From Alistipes megaguti (GTDB lineage Bacteria; Bacteroidota; Bacteroidia; Bacteroidales; Rikenellaceae): 64,000 bases of DNA. The DNA lies in assembly GCF_900604385.1 (NCBI RefSeq), contig NZ_LR027382.1, positions 2,009,501-2,073,500 on the forward strand. Direction: 5' to 3'. Numbering within the stretch: position 1 is the first letter of the stretch; the number at the start of each line of letters is the position of its first letter. The notes beneath the pieces are model-generated. The model was not told where the DNA came from. It searched no databases and saw only the letters and a list, made by a program, of their open reading frames with translations. Below are positions 49,345-62,463 of the stretch, in pieces. The translations under genes and the position numbers were made by a program.

Positions 49345-51357
49345 TTACGGAATAATTTTCAATATCCCGCTGCCGTCGGCGACGATTTTGCCCTCGGCGA
49401 GCAATTCGCGGAGCACCGAGGCGATGCGTTCGGGCGAAGCGGCACAACCGGCAGCCAGTTGGCGCGGATCGGCCGGACGGGCCGTCAACCGTTCGAGCAG
49501 CTGTCGCCGCAACTCCTCGTCCGAAGCCGCGGCCGACGGAGCGGCGGAGGCGGTCGATGGGGTGTCGGAGTCGGCCGAGGAAGGGTTTTCGTTCGCACCG
49601 CCCGGCGTATTCGGAGTTCCGGCAGCCGCTTTGGCCGCTCGCTTGCGGGCCAGGCAGACGTCGCAGATCCCGCACGGCTCCGCAGACTCGGCCCCGAAAT
49701 AGCGCTCCAGAATCGTGCTGCGGCACTCCGTTTCGTTGCGCGCGTAGGCGAGCATCTGCTCGAAGCGTTCGCGGATGAGTTCCTGCCGGCGGCGGTAGGT
49801 CTCCGGGGCAATGTAGAGATCCTCGCGCGGAAGCCGCTCTTCGTTCAGGTAGAGCAGCGGCGAGCGGTTCGACGGAATGTAACGGATCACACGCAACTGC
49901 CACAACTCCCGGAGCAGTTCCTTGACCCGTTCGACCGTATAGCCGCTCCAAGTGGCCAGTTCGCCCTCGTCGATGGGGCGGAATTCGGTGAAGATGCCGT
50001 TGTAGAGGCGCAGCAGCGTGCGGATGAACGGGTCGAGCCGGTCGCGCTGGAGCCGAAGCCGGTAGAGATCGTCGCGGCTCACGCAGAACATTACCCGAGC
50101 AGGGTTGTCCTGCAGATCGGTCAGGGTCATGTAGCCGTTCTGCTGGAGCAGCTTCACGGCGCTCTGCACCGTCCCGGCATAGAGGTGTTCCCGCGCGCAG
50201 AAGTCGTAGAGGTTGAACAGATGGCTCGTCTCGCCCCCTTCGCCGATGCCGATCTGCAGGTAGGAGCAGATCCGCTCGTAGATCTCCTTGATCTTCTCTA
50301 GTGGCGGAAACTCCTGCTCGAAACGGCGCGAGATCCGTTCGCCGTCGTCCGAGGCGACGAGCAGCAGCGCGTAGGCCCGCTTGCCGTCGCGTCCGGCACG
50401 CCCGGCCTCCTGGTAGTAGCTCTCCAGCGAGTCGCACATCGCGTAGTGGACCACGAAGCGCACGTCACCCTTGTCGATGCCCATGCCGAAGGCGTTCGTC
50501 GCAACCATCACCCGGACCCGTCCCTGCAGCCACTCCTCCTGACGCTGCGAACGGTCGGCGTGGCCCAGGCCACCGTGGTAGGCGGCCGTCGTAATGCCCT
50601 CGTTGCGGAGCTGTTCGGCCAGCTGTTCGGCCCCGTCGCGCGTGCGGGTGTAGACGATGCCCGATCCCGGAACGTTGCGCAGCAGCCGCAGCAGCTGGCC
50701 CAGTTTGTCGTCCGTGTGGCGGACGCTGTACGAAAGGTTCGGCCGCGCGAAGCTGCTGCGGATGACGTTCGGCTCGGCGAATTTCAGATGGAGCATGATG
50801 TCCTCGGCCACGGGGCGCGTCGCCGAGGCCGTCAGCGCCAGCACCGGGACGCCCGGCAGCTGCTCGCGCAGCTCGGCGATCCGCAGGTAGGAGGGGCGGA
50901 AGTCGTAGCCCCACTGCGAGATGCAGTGCGCTTCGTCGACGGCCAGCAGCGTCACGGGCATCCGCACGACCCGCAGACGGAAGGCTTCCGTGGTCAGCCG
51001 TTCGGGCGCCACGTAGAGGAATTTCGTGTCGCCGTAGACGCAGTTGTCCAGTGCGATGTCGATCTGCCGCGGCGAGAGCCCCGAGTGGATCGCCACGGCC
51101 GGGATTCCCTGCCGCCGAAGTCGGTCGACCTGATCCTTCATCAGGGCGATGAGCGGCGTGACGACGATGCACAACCCCTCGCGCGCCATCGTCGGAACCT
51201 GGTAGGTGAGGGATTTCCCGCCTCCGGTGGGCATCAGCACCAGCGTGTCGCGCCCCTCCATTACCGAACGGATGATCTGCTCCTGAACGGAGCGGAAACA
51301 CGTAAAGCCCCAGTAGCGTTCGAGTGTGCGGTAGATGTTGTCCGTGACAGATTCCAT
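49345..51357 (-). CDS. recQ: ATP-dependent DNA helicase RecQ
   Basis: 670 aa. Motif I is VLMPTGGGKSLTYQ, motif II LAVDEAHCISQWGYDFRPSYL (with aromatic-rich loop), motif V/VI ATNAFGMGIDKGDVRFVVHY and YYQEAGRAGRDG. The RQC zinc site is CRSTILERYFG...CGICDVC. The C-terminus is a linker rich in Ser/Ala followed by a winged-helix-like segment, with no clear HRDC. It resolves recombination intermediates. The start lies 5 bp from a -7 box, predicting a near-leaderless mRNA. Confidence 0.95.
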   Translation of the reverse strand: MESVTDNIYRTLERYWGFTCFRSVQEQIIRSVMEGRDTLVLMPTGGGKSLTYQVPTMAREGLCIVVTPLIALMKDQVDRLRRQGIPAVAIHSGLSPRQIDIALDNCVYGDTKFLYVAPERLTTEAFRLRVVRMPVTLLAVDEAHCISQWGYDFRPSYLRIAELREQLPGVPVLALTASATRPVAEDIMLHLKFAEPNVIRSSFARPNLSYSVRHTDDKLGQLLRLLRNVPGSGIVYTRTRDGAEQLAEQLRNEGITTAAYHGGLGHADRSQRQEEWLQGRVRVMVATNAFGMGIDKGDVRFVVHYAMCDSLESYYQEAGRAGRDGKRAYALLLVASDDGERISRRFEQEFPPLEKIKEIYERICSYLQIGIGEGGETSHLFNLYDFCAREHLYAGTVQSAVKLLQQNGYMTLTDLQDNPARVMFCVSRDDLYRLRLQRDRLDPFIRTLLRLYNGIFTEFRPIDEGELATWSGYTVERVKELLRELWQLRVIRYIPSNRSPLLYLNEERLPREDLYIAPETYRRRQELIRERFEQMLAYARNETECRSTILERYFGAESAEPCGICDVCLARKRAAKAAAGTPNTPGGANENPSSADSDTPSTASAAPSAAASDEELRRQLLERLTARPADPRQLAAGCAASPERIASVLRELLAEGKIVADGSGILKIIP

Positions 51358-51362
51358 GTTCA

Positions 51363-51409
51363 CAAAGGTACGAAAAATTAGGCGTTCTTCGGAATTTTTC
51401 CTATTTTTG
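51363..51409. promoter_or_regulatory. Divergent -7 boxes of recQ and the PqqD-like gene
   Basis: Minus strand TACCTTTG (51363-51370) serves recQ, 5 bp from its ATG. Plus strand TATTTTTG (51402-51409) serves the PqqD-like gene, 19 bp from its ATG. Confidence 0.65.
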
Positions 51410-51428
51410 CCCTCGGACAAGTCGTTGC

Positions 51429-51704
51429 ATGATGAAGATCCGTTCCGAATACAGGCTCCGCGAAATGGCCGGTGAACAGGTTGCCGTGGCCCCCGGAGAG
51501 GCCGAAACCGCCGCTCCGACACGCATTCTGGCGCTCAACGCGTCGGCCCGTGCGCTGTGGAATCTCTTCCGCGGGCGGGAATTCTCGGCCCAACAGGTGG
51601 CCGAAGCATTGACGGAACGCTACAACGTGAGCCCCGAAAGAGCCCGCAGCGACGCCCGGAAGTGGATCGGACAACTCGTCCCGTGCGGGATCATCGAATC
51701 ATGA
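51429..51704 (+). CDS. PqqD-superfamily small protein
   Basis: 91 aa. The winged-helix-like PqqD fold is suggested by RILALNASARALWNLFRGREFSAQQVAEALTERY and the following helix that ends VPCGIIE. PqqD-like proteins usually act as peptide chaperones (RiPP recognition elements) for radical-SAM enzymes, but no RiPP enzyme is adjacent. It is coupled by an ATGA overlap to a Cys-rich exported protein, so a different role in a metal locus is possible. Confidence 0.75.
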   Translation: MMKIRSEYRLREMAGEQVAVAPGEAETAAPTRILALNASARALWNLFRGREFSAQQVAEALTERYNVSPERARSDARKWIGQLVPCGIIES

Positions 51705-52135
51705 AGCTCAAACGCTGCATAGCTCTGGCGCTCTGCGCCCTGTACATCGCGGCAACGGCCTCGGTGTCGCTGGCGTCGATGACCTGCAAGTGTCTGGGCA
51801 TGATGCGTGCGCAGACCGAACACCGTTGTGCGGAGTGCTGCGCGGCCGACCTGTGCACCGATCCGCTGCCCTGCGGCGGAGGGTGGCTCGCTGCGGGCTG
51901 CGACTGCGACCGGCACTCCACCGAAATCGAACTCTATACGTCGTCGCATTCGGACGACAGCGAAAAATATCTCCGTTGCATCGTCTCGGAACTGCCGCCT
52001 TCGCTGGCGGCCGAACTCCCCGAACCGGCCCGTCTCATCCTTCCGGCCGGCGATGCTTCGCTTGCTCCGGTTCCGCTCCCCCGGGAAGTCATCCTGCGGA
52101 ACCGCGGGATGAGGGCTCCTCCCGTGAGAGGGTAG
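51701..52135 (+). CDS. Exported Cys-rich protein (HYC_CC_PP-like)
   Basis: 144 aa with a signal peptide (CIALALCALYIAATASVSLA). The mature part has ten Cys in the first half: CKCLGMM, HRCAECCAADLC, PCGGG, GCDCDRHS. The C-terminus LRNRGMRAPPV recalls the conserved RxxPP ending of Bacteroidetes HYC_CC_PP proteins, which are linked to copper or other metals. The Cys/His pattern suggests metal binding in the periplasm. It is coupled to the PqqD-like gene and lies 141 bp before the Fur-family regulator. Confidence 0.65.
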   Translation: MKLKRCIALALCALYIAATASVSLASMTCKCLGMMRAQTEHRCAECCAADLCTDPLPCGGGWLAAGCDCDRHSTEIELYTSSHSDDSEKYLRCIVSELPPSLAAELPEPARLILPAGDASLAPVPLPREVILRNRGMRAPPVRG

Positions 52136-52276
52136 TCGGGAGCGTGTGCGGCGGAGCTGCGCACACTCCGCCGCGTATGAGCTCCCTGGCCGTACGTCGC
52201 CGGTTTTTCCCCTGTTTCGCAAATCGTTGAACTCCGCTGTCGGGGCAGGCCTGACAGCAGTTGACCGTCGAAAAGC

Positions 52277-52699
52277 ATGAACGACAACCGTTTGGAAGAG
52301 ATTCTGCAACAGCACGGTATCCGCCCTACGGCGGTGCGGATCCTGTTGCTCGAGATCATGGAGCGCTTCGAGAATACGTTCAGCCTCGCCGACCTCGAAA
52401 CCGAGGCCGACACGCTCGACAAATCCTCGATCTTCCGCTCGCTCACGCTCTTCGCCCGTCACCATCTGCTCCACGTCGTCGAGGACGGCAGCGGCGCCAC
52501 GAAATACTGCCTCTGCCACAACGACCACGCCTGCCGCGTCGAGGAGATGCATTGCCACTTCCATTGCGAAATCTGCGGAAAAACCTTCTGCCTGGACAAC
52601 ATCCATATCCCCGTGATCAGCTATCCCGAGGGGTATGAGGTCTGGGAGATCAATTACCTGATCAAGGGACGTTGTCCCGCCTGCCGGTCGAAGCACTGA
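52277..52699 (+). CDS. Fur-family metalloregulator
   Basis: 140 aa. The N-terminal winged helix includes GIRPTAVRILLLEIM and the recognition region LDKSSIFRSLTLFARHHLLH. The C-terminal dimerisation domain holds HCHFHCEICGKTFCL (His-rich regulatory site plus CxxC) and CPAC (second CxxC), the structural zinc ligands. Whether it senses Fe, Zn (Zur-like) or peroxide cannot be told from the sequence. A TonB receptor with a candidate operator follows directly. Confidence 0.92.
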   Translation: MNDNRLEEILQQHGIRPTAVRILLLEIMERFENTFSLADLETEADTLDKSSIFRSLTLFARHHLLHVVEDGSGATKYCLCHNDHACRVEEMHCHFHCEICGKTFCLDNIHIPVISYPEGYEVWEINYLIKGRCPACRSKH

Positions 52700-52719
52700 T
52701 CTTCGCGCGCTGCCCGTCT

Positions 52720-52755
52720 TTGCAATCGGGTTGCAAAAACGTTGCGATACCTTTG
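52720..52755 (+). promoter_or_regulatory. Promoter with 11-bp-phased TTGCRA elements (candidate Fur-family operator)
   Basis: TTGCAA at 52720-52725 and 52731-52736 and TTGCGA at 52742-52747 are spaced exactly 11 bp apart. The last abuts TACCTTTG (52748-52755), a -7 box. TTGCAA is itself palindromic, so the first two also form a 17-bp dyad. This is the geometry of an operator that blocks RNA polymerase. Confidence 0.6.
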
Positions 52756-52781
52756 CCGGCGTAAACAAATTGGATGATCTC

Positions 52782-55187
52782 ATGATTCGCTTGCATCTGA
52801 ACACTCTTTTCATGACGGCTTTGGCCGTCCTCTGCGGGTGCGGGGCCGCCGTGGCCCAGGACCTGCGCGGCGTGGTGCGCGACGCCGACAACAACCCCCT
52901 CGTCGGCGCTTCGGTCTACTGGGCCGGAACCACCATCGGGGCCAGCACCGATGCCCAGGGGGCATTCCTGCTCCATCACGTCCGGGGATACGACCGTCTG
53001 GTGGCCTCGTATCTCGGTTATGTCAATGATACGCTCCGCGTCGAGAACGGCGCCGAGCGCGTCGAGTTCGCCCTGCGTGCGGAGGGCGTAGCTCTGGAGG
53101 ATGTCGTCGTCGAAGGGGCCGTCAGCGGCAACTTCGTCAAGCGCGATGGCATCGTCAAGGGCGAGATGATCTCCTTTGCGGGCCTCTGCAAGATGGCCTG
53201 CTGCAACCTGGCCGAGTCGTTCGAAAACTCCGCCTCGGTGACCGTCGGCTACAGCGACGCCATCTCCGGAGCCCGGCAGATCAAGATGCTCGGTCTGGCC
53301 GGAACATACACCCAGATCCTCGACGAAAACCGCCCGATCATGCGCGGCCTGAGCGCCCCCTACGGCATGAGCTACACGCCGGGCATGTGGCTCAACTCGA
53401 TCCAGGTCTCGAAGGGCGTGGCCTCGGTGACGGCCGGCCACGAGGCCATCACCGGGCAGATCAACCTCGAACACCGCAAACCAACGGACGAGGAGCGCCT
53501 CTTCCTGAACGTCTATCTCGACGATGAGCTCCGCCCCGAGGTCAACCTCTCGTCGGCTTTCCCCGTCACGCGGGACAAGAAACTCTCGAGCGTCATCCTG
53601 CTCCACGGTTCGGGTGACACCGACGTGCGGAGGATGGACCACAACGACGACGGATTCCACGATCTGCCCATCTCGAACCAGGTTAACGTGGCCAACAAGT
53701 GGCTCTATGCCGCCGACAACGGCATGCAGATCCGCTGGGGATGGAAGTTCGTGCAGGAGAACCGTCTCGGCGGCATGCTCGGCTACAAGAACACGGCGGC
53801 CATGCGCGACGACATGCGCGACGACTGGGACTGGACGCAGACCGATGAGAAAATGCCCCTCTACGGGTCGCACATCCGCAACCGCAACGCCAACGCCTAC
53901 TTCAAGGTCGGCATGCCCGTGGGACCGGCCGTCTACGACGCCGACGAGCAGGACGAGATGCGTTCGAACCTGGCGTTCGTGGCCGATTTCGACCACTTCA
54001 ACGAGGCGGCCTACTTCGGGCTGAACAACTACGACGGCAACCAGAATTCGCTGGCCCTGAATCTGATGTACAACCACTACTTCACCTACCGTTCGTCGCT
54101 CATCGTCGGCGGACAGCTCCATCTGGACTACTACCGTGAGGGGCTGCTCAACCGCACGCCCTGGATCACACAGTTGGCCAGCGCCGATTTCGATCTGGAC
54201 CGCAACGAGCGTGAGGCGGGCCTCTACGCCGAGTACACCTATGCCATCAAGGACAAGTTCTCGGTCGTGGCCGGTGTGCGCGGCGACTACAACCACTATT
54301 ACGACCGCTTCTTCGTCACGCCGCGCGGCCATCTGAAGTGGAACATCACCCGCTCGACCACGCTCCGCGCCTCGGCCGGTCTGGGTTACCGTTCGACGAA
54401 CCTCATCACGGACAACATCGGCGTGCTGGCTACGGGCCGCGCCATCCGTCCGGTGACCTTCGACGAAGCCGGGCTGCCCGTCGACGGTTCGTTCCGCGAT
54501 ATCGACCGTATGGAGAAGGCCCTCACCGCGGGTGGAAGCCTCACGCAGACCTTCGGCCTTGTCGAGCCCGATGACGCCACGCTGAGTTTCGACTACTTCC
54601 GCACGCAGTTTTACAACTCGGTGGTGGCCGACCAGGAGATGTTCGCCGATCGGATTGTCTTCTACAGCACCGACGGCCGTTCGTTCACCGATACCTATCA
54701 GGTCGACTTCTCGTGGACGCCCGTCGAGCGGCTCGATATCTTCGCCACGTTCCGCTACACGGACAGTGAGATGACGATCCGCCGTGCGGACGGCACTTCG
54801 GCCCGTGTCGAACGCCCGCTGGTGAGTCAGTACAAGACGCTGCTCAACATCCAGTATGCCACGAAATTCCGCCGCTGGACCTTCGATGCCACGGCGCAGC
54901 TGAACGGTCCGAGCCGCGTGCCCCGGTTTGTCGAAAACGGCGCGGGCGCGCTGGTCCCCGACTACGACAACTACTCGCCCCGTTACCCGATGTTCTACGC
55001 CCAGGTGAGCCGCAAGTTGGGCAAGTTCGACCTCTATGTCGGGTGTGAGAACATTGCCGACTACATCCAGAAGGACCCGATCATAAATGCGGAGAATCCA
55101 TACGATTATCGCTTCAACTCGATGAACGTCTGGGGGCCGCTCATGGGTCGCAAGTTCTATATCGGCCTGCGGCTGAATATCTATTGA
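52782..55187 (+). CDS. TonB-dependent outer-membrane receptor
   Basis: 801 aa. A signal peptide (residues 1-26, ending AAVAQ) is followed by a carboxypeptidase-regulatory-like domain (LRGVVRDADNNPLVGASVYWAG, about 27-105). The plug is at about 115-230 (SVTVGYSDAISGARQIKMLGLAGTYTQILDENRPIMRGL), then a 22-strand barrel ending in YIGLRLNIY. It lacks an adjacent SusD gene, so it is a small-ligand (metal, chelate or cobalamin) type rather than a glycan importer. The Fur-family gene upstream and HMA gene downstream suggest metal uptake. The ATG at 52782 starts the signal peptide. Confidence 0.9.
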   Translation: MIRLHLNTLFMTALAVLCGCGAAVAQDLRGVVRDADNNPLVGASVYWAGTTIGASTDAQGAFLLHHVRGYDRLVASYLGYVNDTLRVENGAERVEFALRAEGVALEDVVVEGAVSGNFVKRDGIVKGEMISFAGLCKMACCNLAESFENSASVTVGYSDAISGARQIKMLGLAGTYTQILDENRPIMRGLSAPYGMSYTPGMWLNSIQVSKGVASVTAGHEAITGQINLEHRKPTDEERLFLNVYLDDELRPEVNLSSAFPVTRDKKLSSVILLHGSGDTDVRRMDHNDDGFHDLPISNQVNVANKWLYAADNGMQIRWGWKFVQENRLGGMLGYKNTAAMRDDMRDDWDWTQTDEKMPLYGSHIRNRNANAYFKVGMPVGPAVYDADEQDEMRSNLAFVADFDHFNEAAYFGLNNYDGNQNSLALNLMYNHYFTYRSSLIVGGQLHLDYYREGLLNRTPWITQLASADFDLDRNEREAGLYAEYTYAIKDKFSVVAGVRGDYNHYYDRFFVTPRGHLKWNITRSTTLRASAGLGYRSTNLITDNIGVLATGRAIRPVTFDEAGLPVDGSFRDIDRMEKALTAGGSLTQTFGLVEPDDATLSFDYFRTQFYNSVVADQEMFADRIVFYSTDGRSFTDTYQVDFSWTPVERLDIFATFRYTDSEMTIRRADGTSARVERPLVSQYKTLLNIQYATKFRRWTFDATAQLNGPSRVPRFVENGAGALVPDYDNYSPRYPMFYAQVSRKLGKFDLYVGCENIADYIQKDPIINAENPYDYRFNSMNVWGPLMGRKFYIGLRLNIY

Positions 55188-55275
55188 TCGGCTGCCGAGC
55201 GGAGGCCGATATACCTAACAGGAGACCGATATGCCGGAAAACCCGGAAAACAAAACCGAAACAACAACCGATAAA

Positions 55276-55617
55276 ATGGCAAAAACAATGAAACGAATTC
55301 TGATGCTGTGCCTGGCCCTGGTGATGGGCGTGGGCCTGACGGTGGCTGCCCCCAAGGGCGCTCCCAAAAAGATGGTGACGACGATCTTTGCGGCCGATGT
55401 CGACTGCGAACATTGTGTCAACAAGATCCTGAACAACGTCCCTTCGCTCGGCAAGGGTATCAAGGACGTACAGGTAAGCCTCGAGAAAAAGGAGGTGACC
55501 GTGGTCTACGATGCCTCGAAGAACAGCGACGAGAAGATCATCCAGGGGCTGGCCTCGCTCAAGGTGAAGGCCGAAGTCAAGAAGTCCTCGAATACCGAAT
55601 CCGCGGCGAAAAAGTAA
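55276..55617 (+). CDS. Exported heavy-metal-associated (HMA) domain protein
   Basis: About 113 aa. A signal peptide (KRILMLCLALVMGVGLTVAA) precedes an HMA domain: VTTIFAADVDCEHCVNKILNNVPSLGKGIKDVQVSLEKKEVTVVYD with the metal-binding CEHC pair. A short Lys/Ser tail ends it. MerP-like periplasmic metal carrier is the likeliest role. Alternative ATGs lie at 55231 and 55288; the signal peptide favours 55276 or 55288. It follows the receptor and is probably co-transcribed. Confidence 0.85.
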   Translation: MAKTMKRILMLCLALVMGVGLTVAAPKGAPKKMVTTIFAADVDCEHCVNKILNNVPSLGKGIKDVQVSLEKKEVTVVYDASKNSDEKIIQGLASLKVKAEVKKSSNTESAAKK

Positions 55618-55635
55618 CTGCCTGCCTCTTTCAAA

Positions 55636-55680
55636 GGAATCGGGACGGTCTCTCGGCTGAGAGATCGCCCCGATTCGTTT
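55636..55680 (+). terminator. Terminator of the receptor-HMA unit
   Basis: AATCGGG and CCCGATT enclose GGTCTCTC/GAGAGATC (55636-55673). The following CGTTTCG is only weakly T-rich. Confidence 0.65.
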
Positions 55681-55705
55681 CGGACGGGCAAAAGCCTCGC
55701 GAGGG

Positions 55706-56461
55706 TTATTCCAGCGGCCGGATTCGGACCTCGGTCACCCCGTCCAGCTCCTGTGTGAGGCGCTCCAGATCGGTCTTCTCCTCCACTTCGCCGTAATGGT
55801 AGGGGTAGAAGATCGCCGGGCGGATCGCCTTGACCGCCTCCACGGCCTGATCGACGGTCATCGTATAGGGCTGGTTCACAGGCAGGAAGGCGATGTCGAT
55901 GTTTTTCAGCTTCTTCAGCTCCGGAGTCGGCTCCGTATCGCCGGCCACGTAGATGCGTGTTCCGCCGATCGTCAGCACATAACCGCAATCCTCGCGGTCC
56001 TTCGGGTGGAACTGAAGGTGTCCCGGCGTGGTGTTGTAGGCCGCCACGGCCTCGATCTTCACGTAGTCGCGCGGCGTGGCTACGCTCCCCGGACGCATCG
56101 TGTAACAGTTCATCTCGAAGGCTTCGGCCGAGGTCCGGTCGCAGAGAATCTCCGTCTCGGGGGTCAGAATCCGATCCACGGCCGTGATGTCCAGGTGGTC
56201 GTGGTGCGAGTGGGTGATCAGCACCAGATCGCCTTTCGGCAGCGAGGCGTAGTCGGCGTATTCGCTGACCGGATCCACGTAGATCCACTTCCCGCCGGTC
56301 TCGATGGCCAGCGAGGCGTGTTTGAAGAAATGAAACCTCATTTCGCGCCCGTCGCGCGCCGTGAGCGTGTCCGACGGGTATTCGGGGGCCTTTGAACGGC
56401 CGCATCCGAAGAAGGTAAGTAAGGACATAATGGTTGTTCCGATTATCAAATGGGTCTTCAT
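55706..56461 (-). CDS. Metallo-beta-lactamase-fold lipoprotein
   Basis: 251 aa. Lipoprotein signal (IMSLLTFFGCGRS, Cys at 20). The metal-binding motif is LITHSHHDHLD (HxHxDH), with later ligands in TPGHLQFH, YVAGDTEPTPE and FYPYHYGE. It resembles the UPF0173/YtkL-like group of MBL hydrolases. Substrate unknown; location is the periplasm or inner face of the outer membrane. A TATCTTTA box lies 7 bp before the ATG. Confidence 0.88.
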   Translation of the reverse strand: MKTHLIIGTTIMSLLTFFGCGRSKAPEYPSDTLTARDGREMRFHFFKHASLAIETGGKWIYVDPVSEYADYASLPKGDLVLITHSHHDHLDITAVDRILTPETEILCDRTSAEAFEMNCYTMRPGSVATPRDYVKIEAVAAYNTTPGHLQFHPKDREDCGYVLTIGGTRIYVAGDTEPTPELKKLKNIDIAFLPVNQPYTMTVDQAVEAVKAIRPAIFYPYHYGEVEEKTDLERLTQELDGVTEVRIRPLE

Positions 56462-56468
56462 CGTGGAT

Positions 56469-56534
56469 TAAAGATACGATTTTGCGGCGAATTGTCCAAA
56501 TATTCCGCTCCTTCGTAAAAAAATCGTACCTTTG
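56469..56534. promoter_or_regulatory. Divergent -7 boxes of MBL lipoprotein and unknown lipoprotein
   Basis: Minus strand TATCTTTA (56469-56476) lies 7 bp from the MBL ATG. Plus strand TACCTTTG (56527-56534) lies 88 bp from the ATG at 56622. Confidence 0.6.
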
Positions 56535-56621
56535 GGGCGTGAACCTGTTTTTTTTGCTTCGGGCATGCAGTAATCCGCTCCGGAGCCCGTTTTATGGGAA
56601 ACGTATAACCGACAACATCGC

Positions 56622-57566
56622 ATGAAGAGAATTTTTGCTACGCTGATGCTCGCGGCCCTGGCGCTCTCGAGCTGTGTCAAGGAGAATGACTCCTACAAGG
56701 ACTGGCTGCCCGTACAGCCCGGTCAATATATCTACACCTACGTCATGACCCAGGATCGGGTCGCCATGCAGGCTGCCAATGCCGGCATGCGGGTGGCCGT
56801 GATGGCTGCCGAGGTGGCCAAGCAACGGGCCGCCGGGGAAGATGAGGTGACCATCGGGACGGTGAAGTACAGCAATCAGCTGTTGCTTTCGGCGCTTTTC
56901 AACTCCGGGACCAAGATCGAGGAGACAGCCGACGGATATATGCTTACCTTCTTGAAGGATGATCCGATGCCCGACGGATTCCATCTCGGAGGCTCGCTGC
57001 TTGTCCGCACGGGCGGTGCCGCCGAACTGGCCAACGGAGCCGAATGGAGTGTGGAGATGCAGCCCGATTTCAAACTCTACAGTGACTCCGCTTACGGAAG
57101 CGTGCAGTCACAGGTCAACATGTACGGCGGCACCACGACGCTCAAGGACAATCAGGACGGATCTTATACCATTCGTCTCACCGGCATAGCCGCGGCGGTC
57201 GAGGGGAGCGATGCCGGCTCCTCGAACTGGAGCACCGGGATCGACGGACTGGTTGTCCGCCCGGCCGACGAAGGGGTGACGCTGGCCTATTCGTCGTGCC
57301 ACGGCAAGACGTTCGAGGTCGACGGCTCGGCTTCGGGTCTCTCGATCTATACGAACATGTACGGTACGCGTCCGATGGGCATGTCGTACAGCGTCTCCAA
57401 GGGGCGTTTCGTCGGTCTGCGGATCGTCGACGGCACCCAGGAGTGCGAATTCACCTCGCCGCTCGACTACGATACGGCGGTCTATCCCGCTCCCGATGTC
57501 CGCGTCGAGTGGACCAACGGTCAGTCCCGCATCTTCTACAACGGAAACGTCTATCCGAAGGAGTAA
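56622..57566 (+). CDS. Lipoprotein of unknown function
   Basis: 314 aa with a lipoprotein signal (IFATLMLAALALSSCVKEN, Cys at 18). The mature protein is mostly predicted beta: YIYTYVMTQDRV, YMLTFLKDDPMPDGFHLGGSLLVRTGG, TIRLTGIAAAVEG, IYTNMYGTRPMGMSYSV. It looks like DUF4925-type Bacteroidales lipoproteins, but I cannot confirm the family. It stands alone between divergent and convergent neighbours. Its 3' end is closed by a perfect terminator. Confidence 0.75.
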   Translation: MKRIFATLMLAALALSSCVKENDSYKDWLPVQPGQYIYTYVMTQDRVAMQAANAGMRVAVMAAEVAKQRAAGEDEVTIGTVKYSNQLLLSALFNSGTKIEETADGYMLTFLKDDPMPDGFHLGGSLLVRTGGAAELANGAEWSVEMQPDFKLYSDSAYGSVQSQVNMYGGTTTLKDNQDGSYTIRLTGIAAAVEGSDAGSSNWSTGIDGLVVRPADEGVTLAYSSCHGKTFEVDGSASGLSIYTNMYGTRPMGMSYSVSKGRFVGLRIVDGTQECEFTSPLDYDTAVYPAPDVRVEWTNGQSRIFYNGNVYPKE

Positions 57567-57586
57567 CCTCCTCCCGCAAGACCGCG

Positions 57587-57626
57587 AAAAAAGGCTGCAT
57601 CCTCTTATGTGGATGCAGCCTTTTTT
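57587..57626 (+). terminator. Bidirectional terminator between the lipoprotein gene and gltB
   Basis: GGCTGCATCC (57593-57602) and GGATGCAGCC (57611-57620) form a perfect stem with an 8-nt loop, flanked by A6 and T6. Confidence 0.95.
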
Positions 57627-57650
57627 CGTGTCCGGAGCCTTGCCGGCGGA

Positions 57651-62129
<4,479 letters not shown>

Positions 62130-62221
62130 AGGATTCTCGCTAACTAATCTTCGACAGACTGTGGCGGGGCGACGGGGCGATTTTTGTTTTCCCCTTCCTC
62201 TCCGGCAACAGTCAATACCTA

Positions 62222-62254
62222 CAAAGATAAGGATTTTTGAAAAAAAGATGCAAA
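62222..62254 (-). promoter_or_regulatory. gltB promoter
   Basis: TTTG (62251-62254) and TATCTTTG (62222-62229) on the minus strand with a 21-bp spacer. It gives a leader of about 90 nt. Confidence 0.75.
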
Positions 62255-62463
62255 TTGGAGGGCTATTTTTGAAATTATTTTAATATTATTCCGGCCTTGC
62301 AAAGTGTGGGTGGAAACGTATTGTGTTGGTTCTAAGTGTGTTGCATTGACTGCTCTTTGCAAGGAGGGGAGTTCCGCCGGGGCGTGGGTCGGGGTGATTT
62401 GTGGCCGATTGAGGGGGCTGTCGGAGGGTGGTGGCAGGGTGTCGGGCCGGTGGCCGGGGTGGA
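62255..62463. other. G-rich gene-free interval between MFS gene and gltB promoter
   Basis: The first 35 bp are AT-rich, then sequence from about 62360 is strongly G-rich on the plus strand (GGGGCGTGGGTCGGGG-like), without a regular repeat. I see no gene, RNA or terminator here. Confidence 0.5.

Noticed and set aside
51429..51704. A RiPP biosynthetic cluster based on the PqqD-like protein
   Set aside because: No radical-SAM enzyme, precursor peptide, peptidase or exporter lies nearby; the coupled gene encodes a 144-aa exported Cys-rich protein with a normal signal peptide.
52216..52233. Dyad TTTCGCAAATCGTTGAACT upstream of the Fur-family gene as an autoregulatory operator
   Set aside because: The match to the TTGCRA elements is imperfect and no promoter box overlaps it; kept only as a supporting hint.
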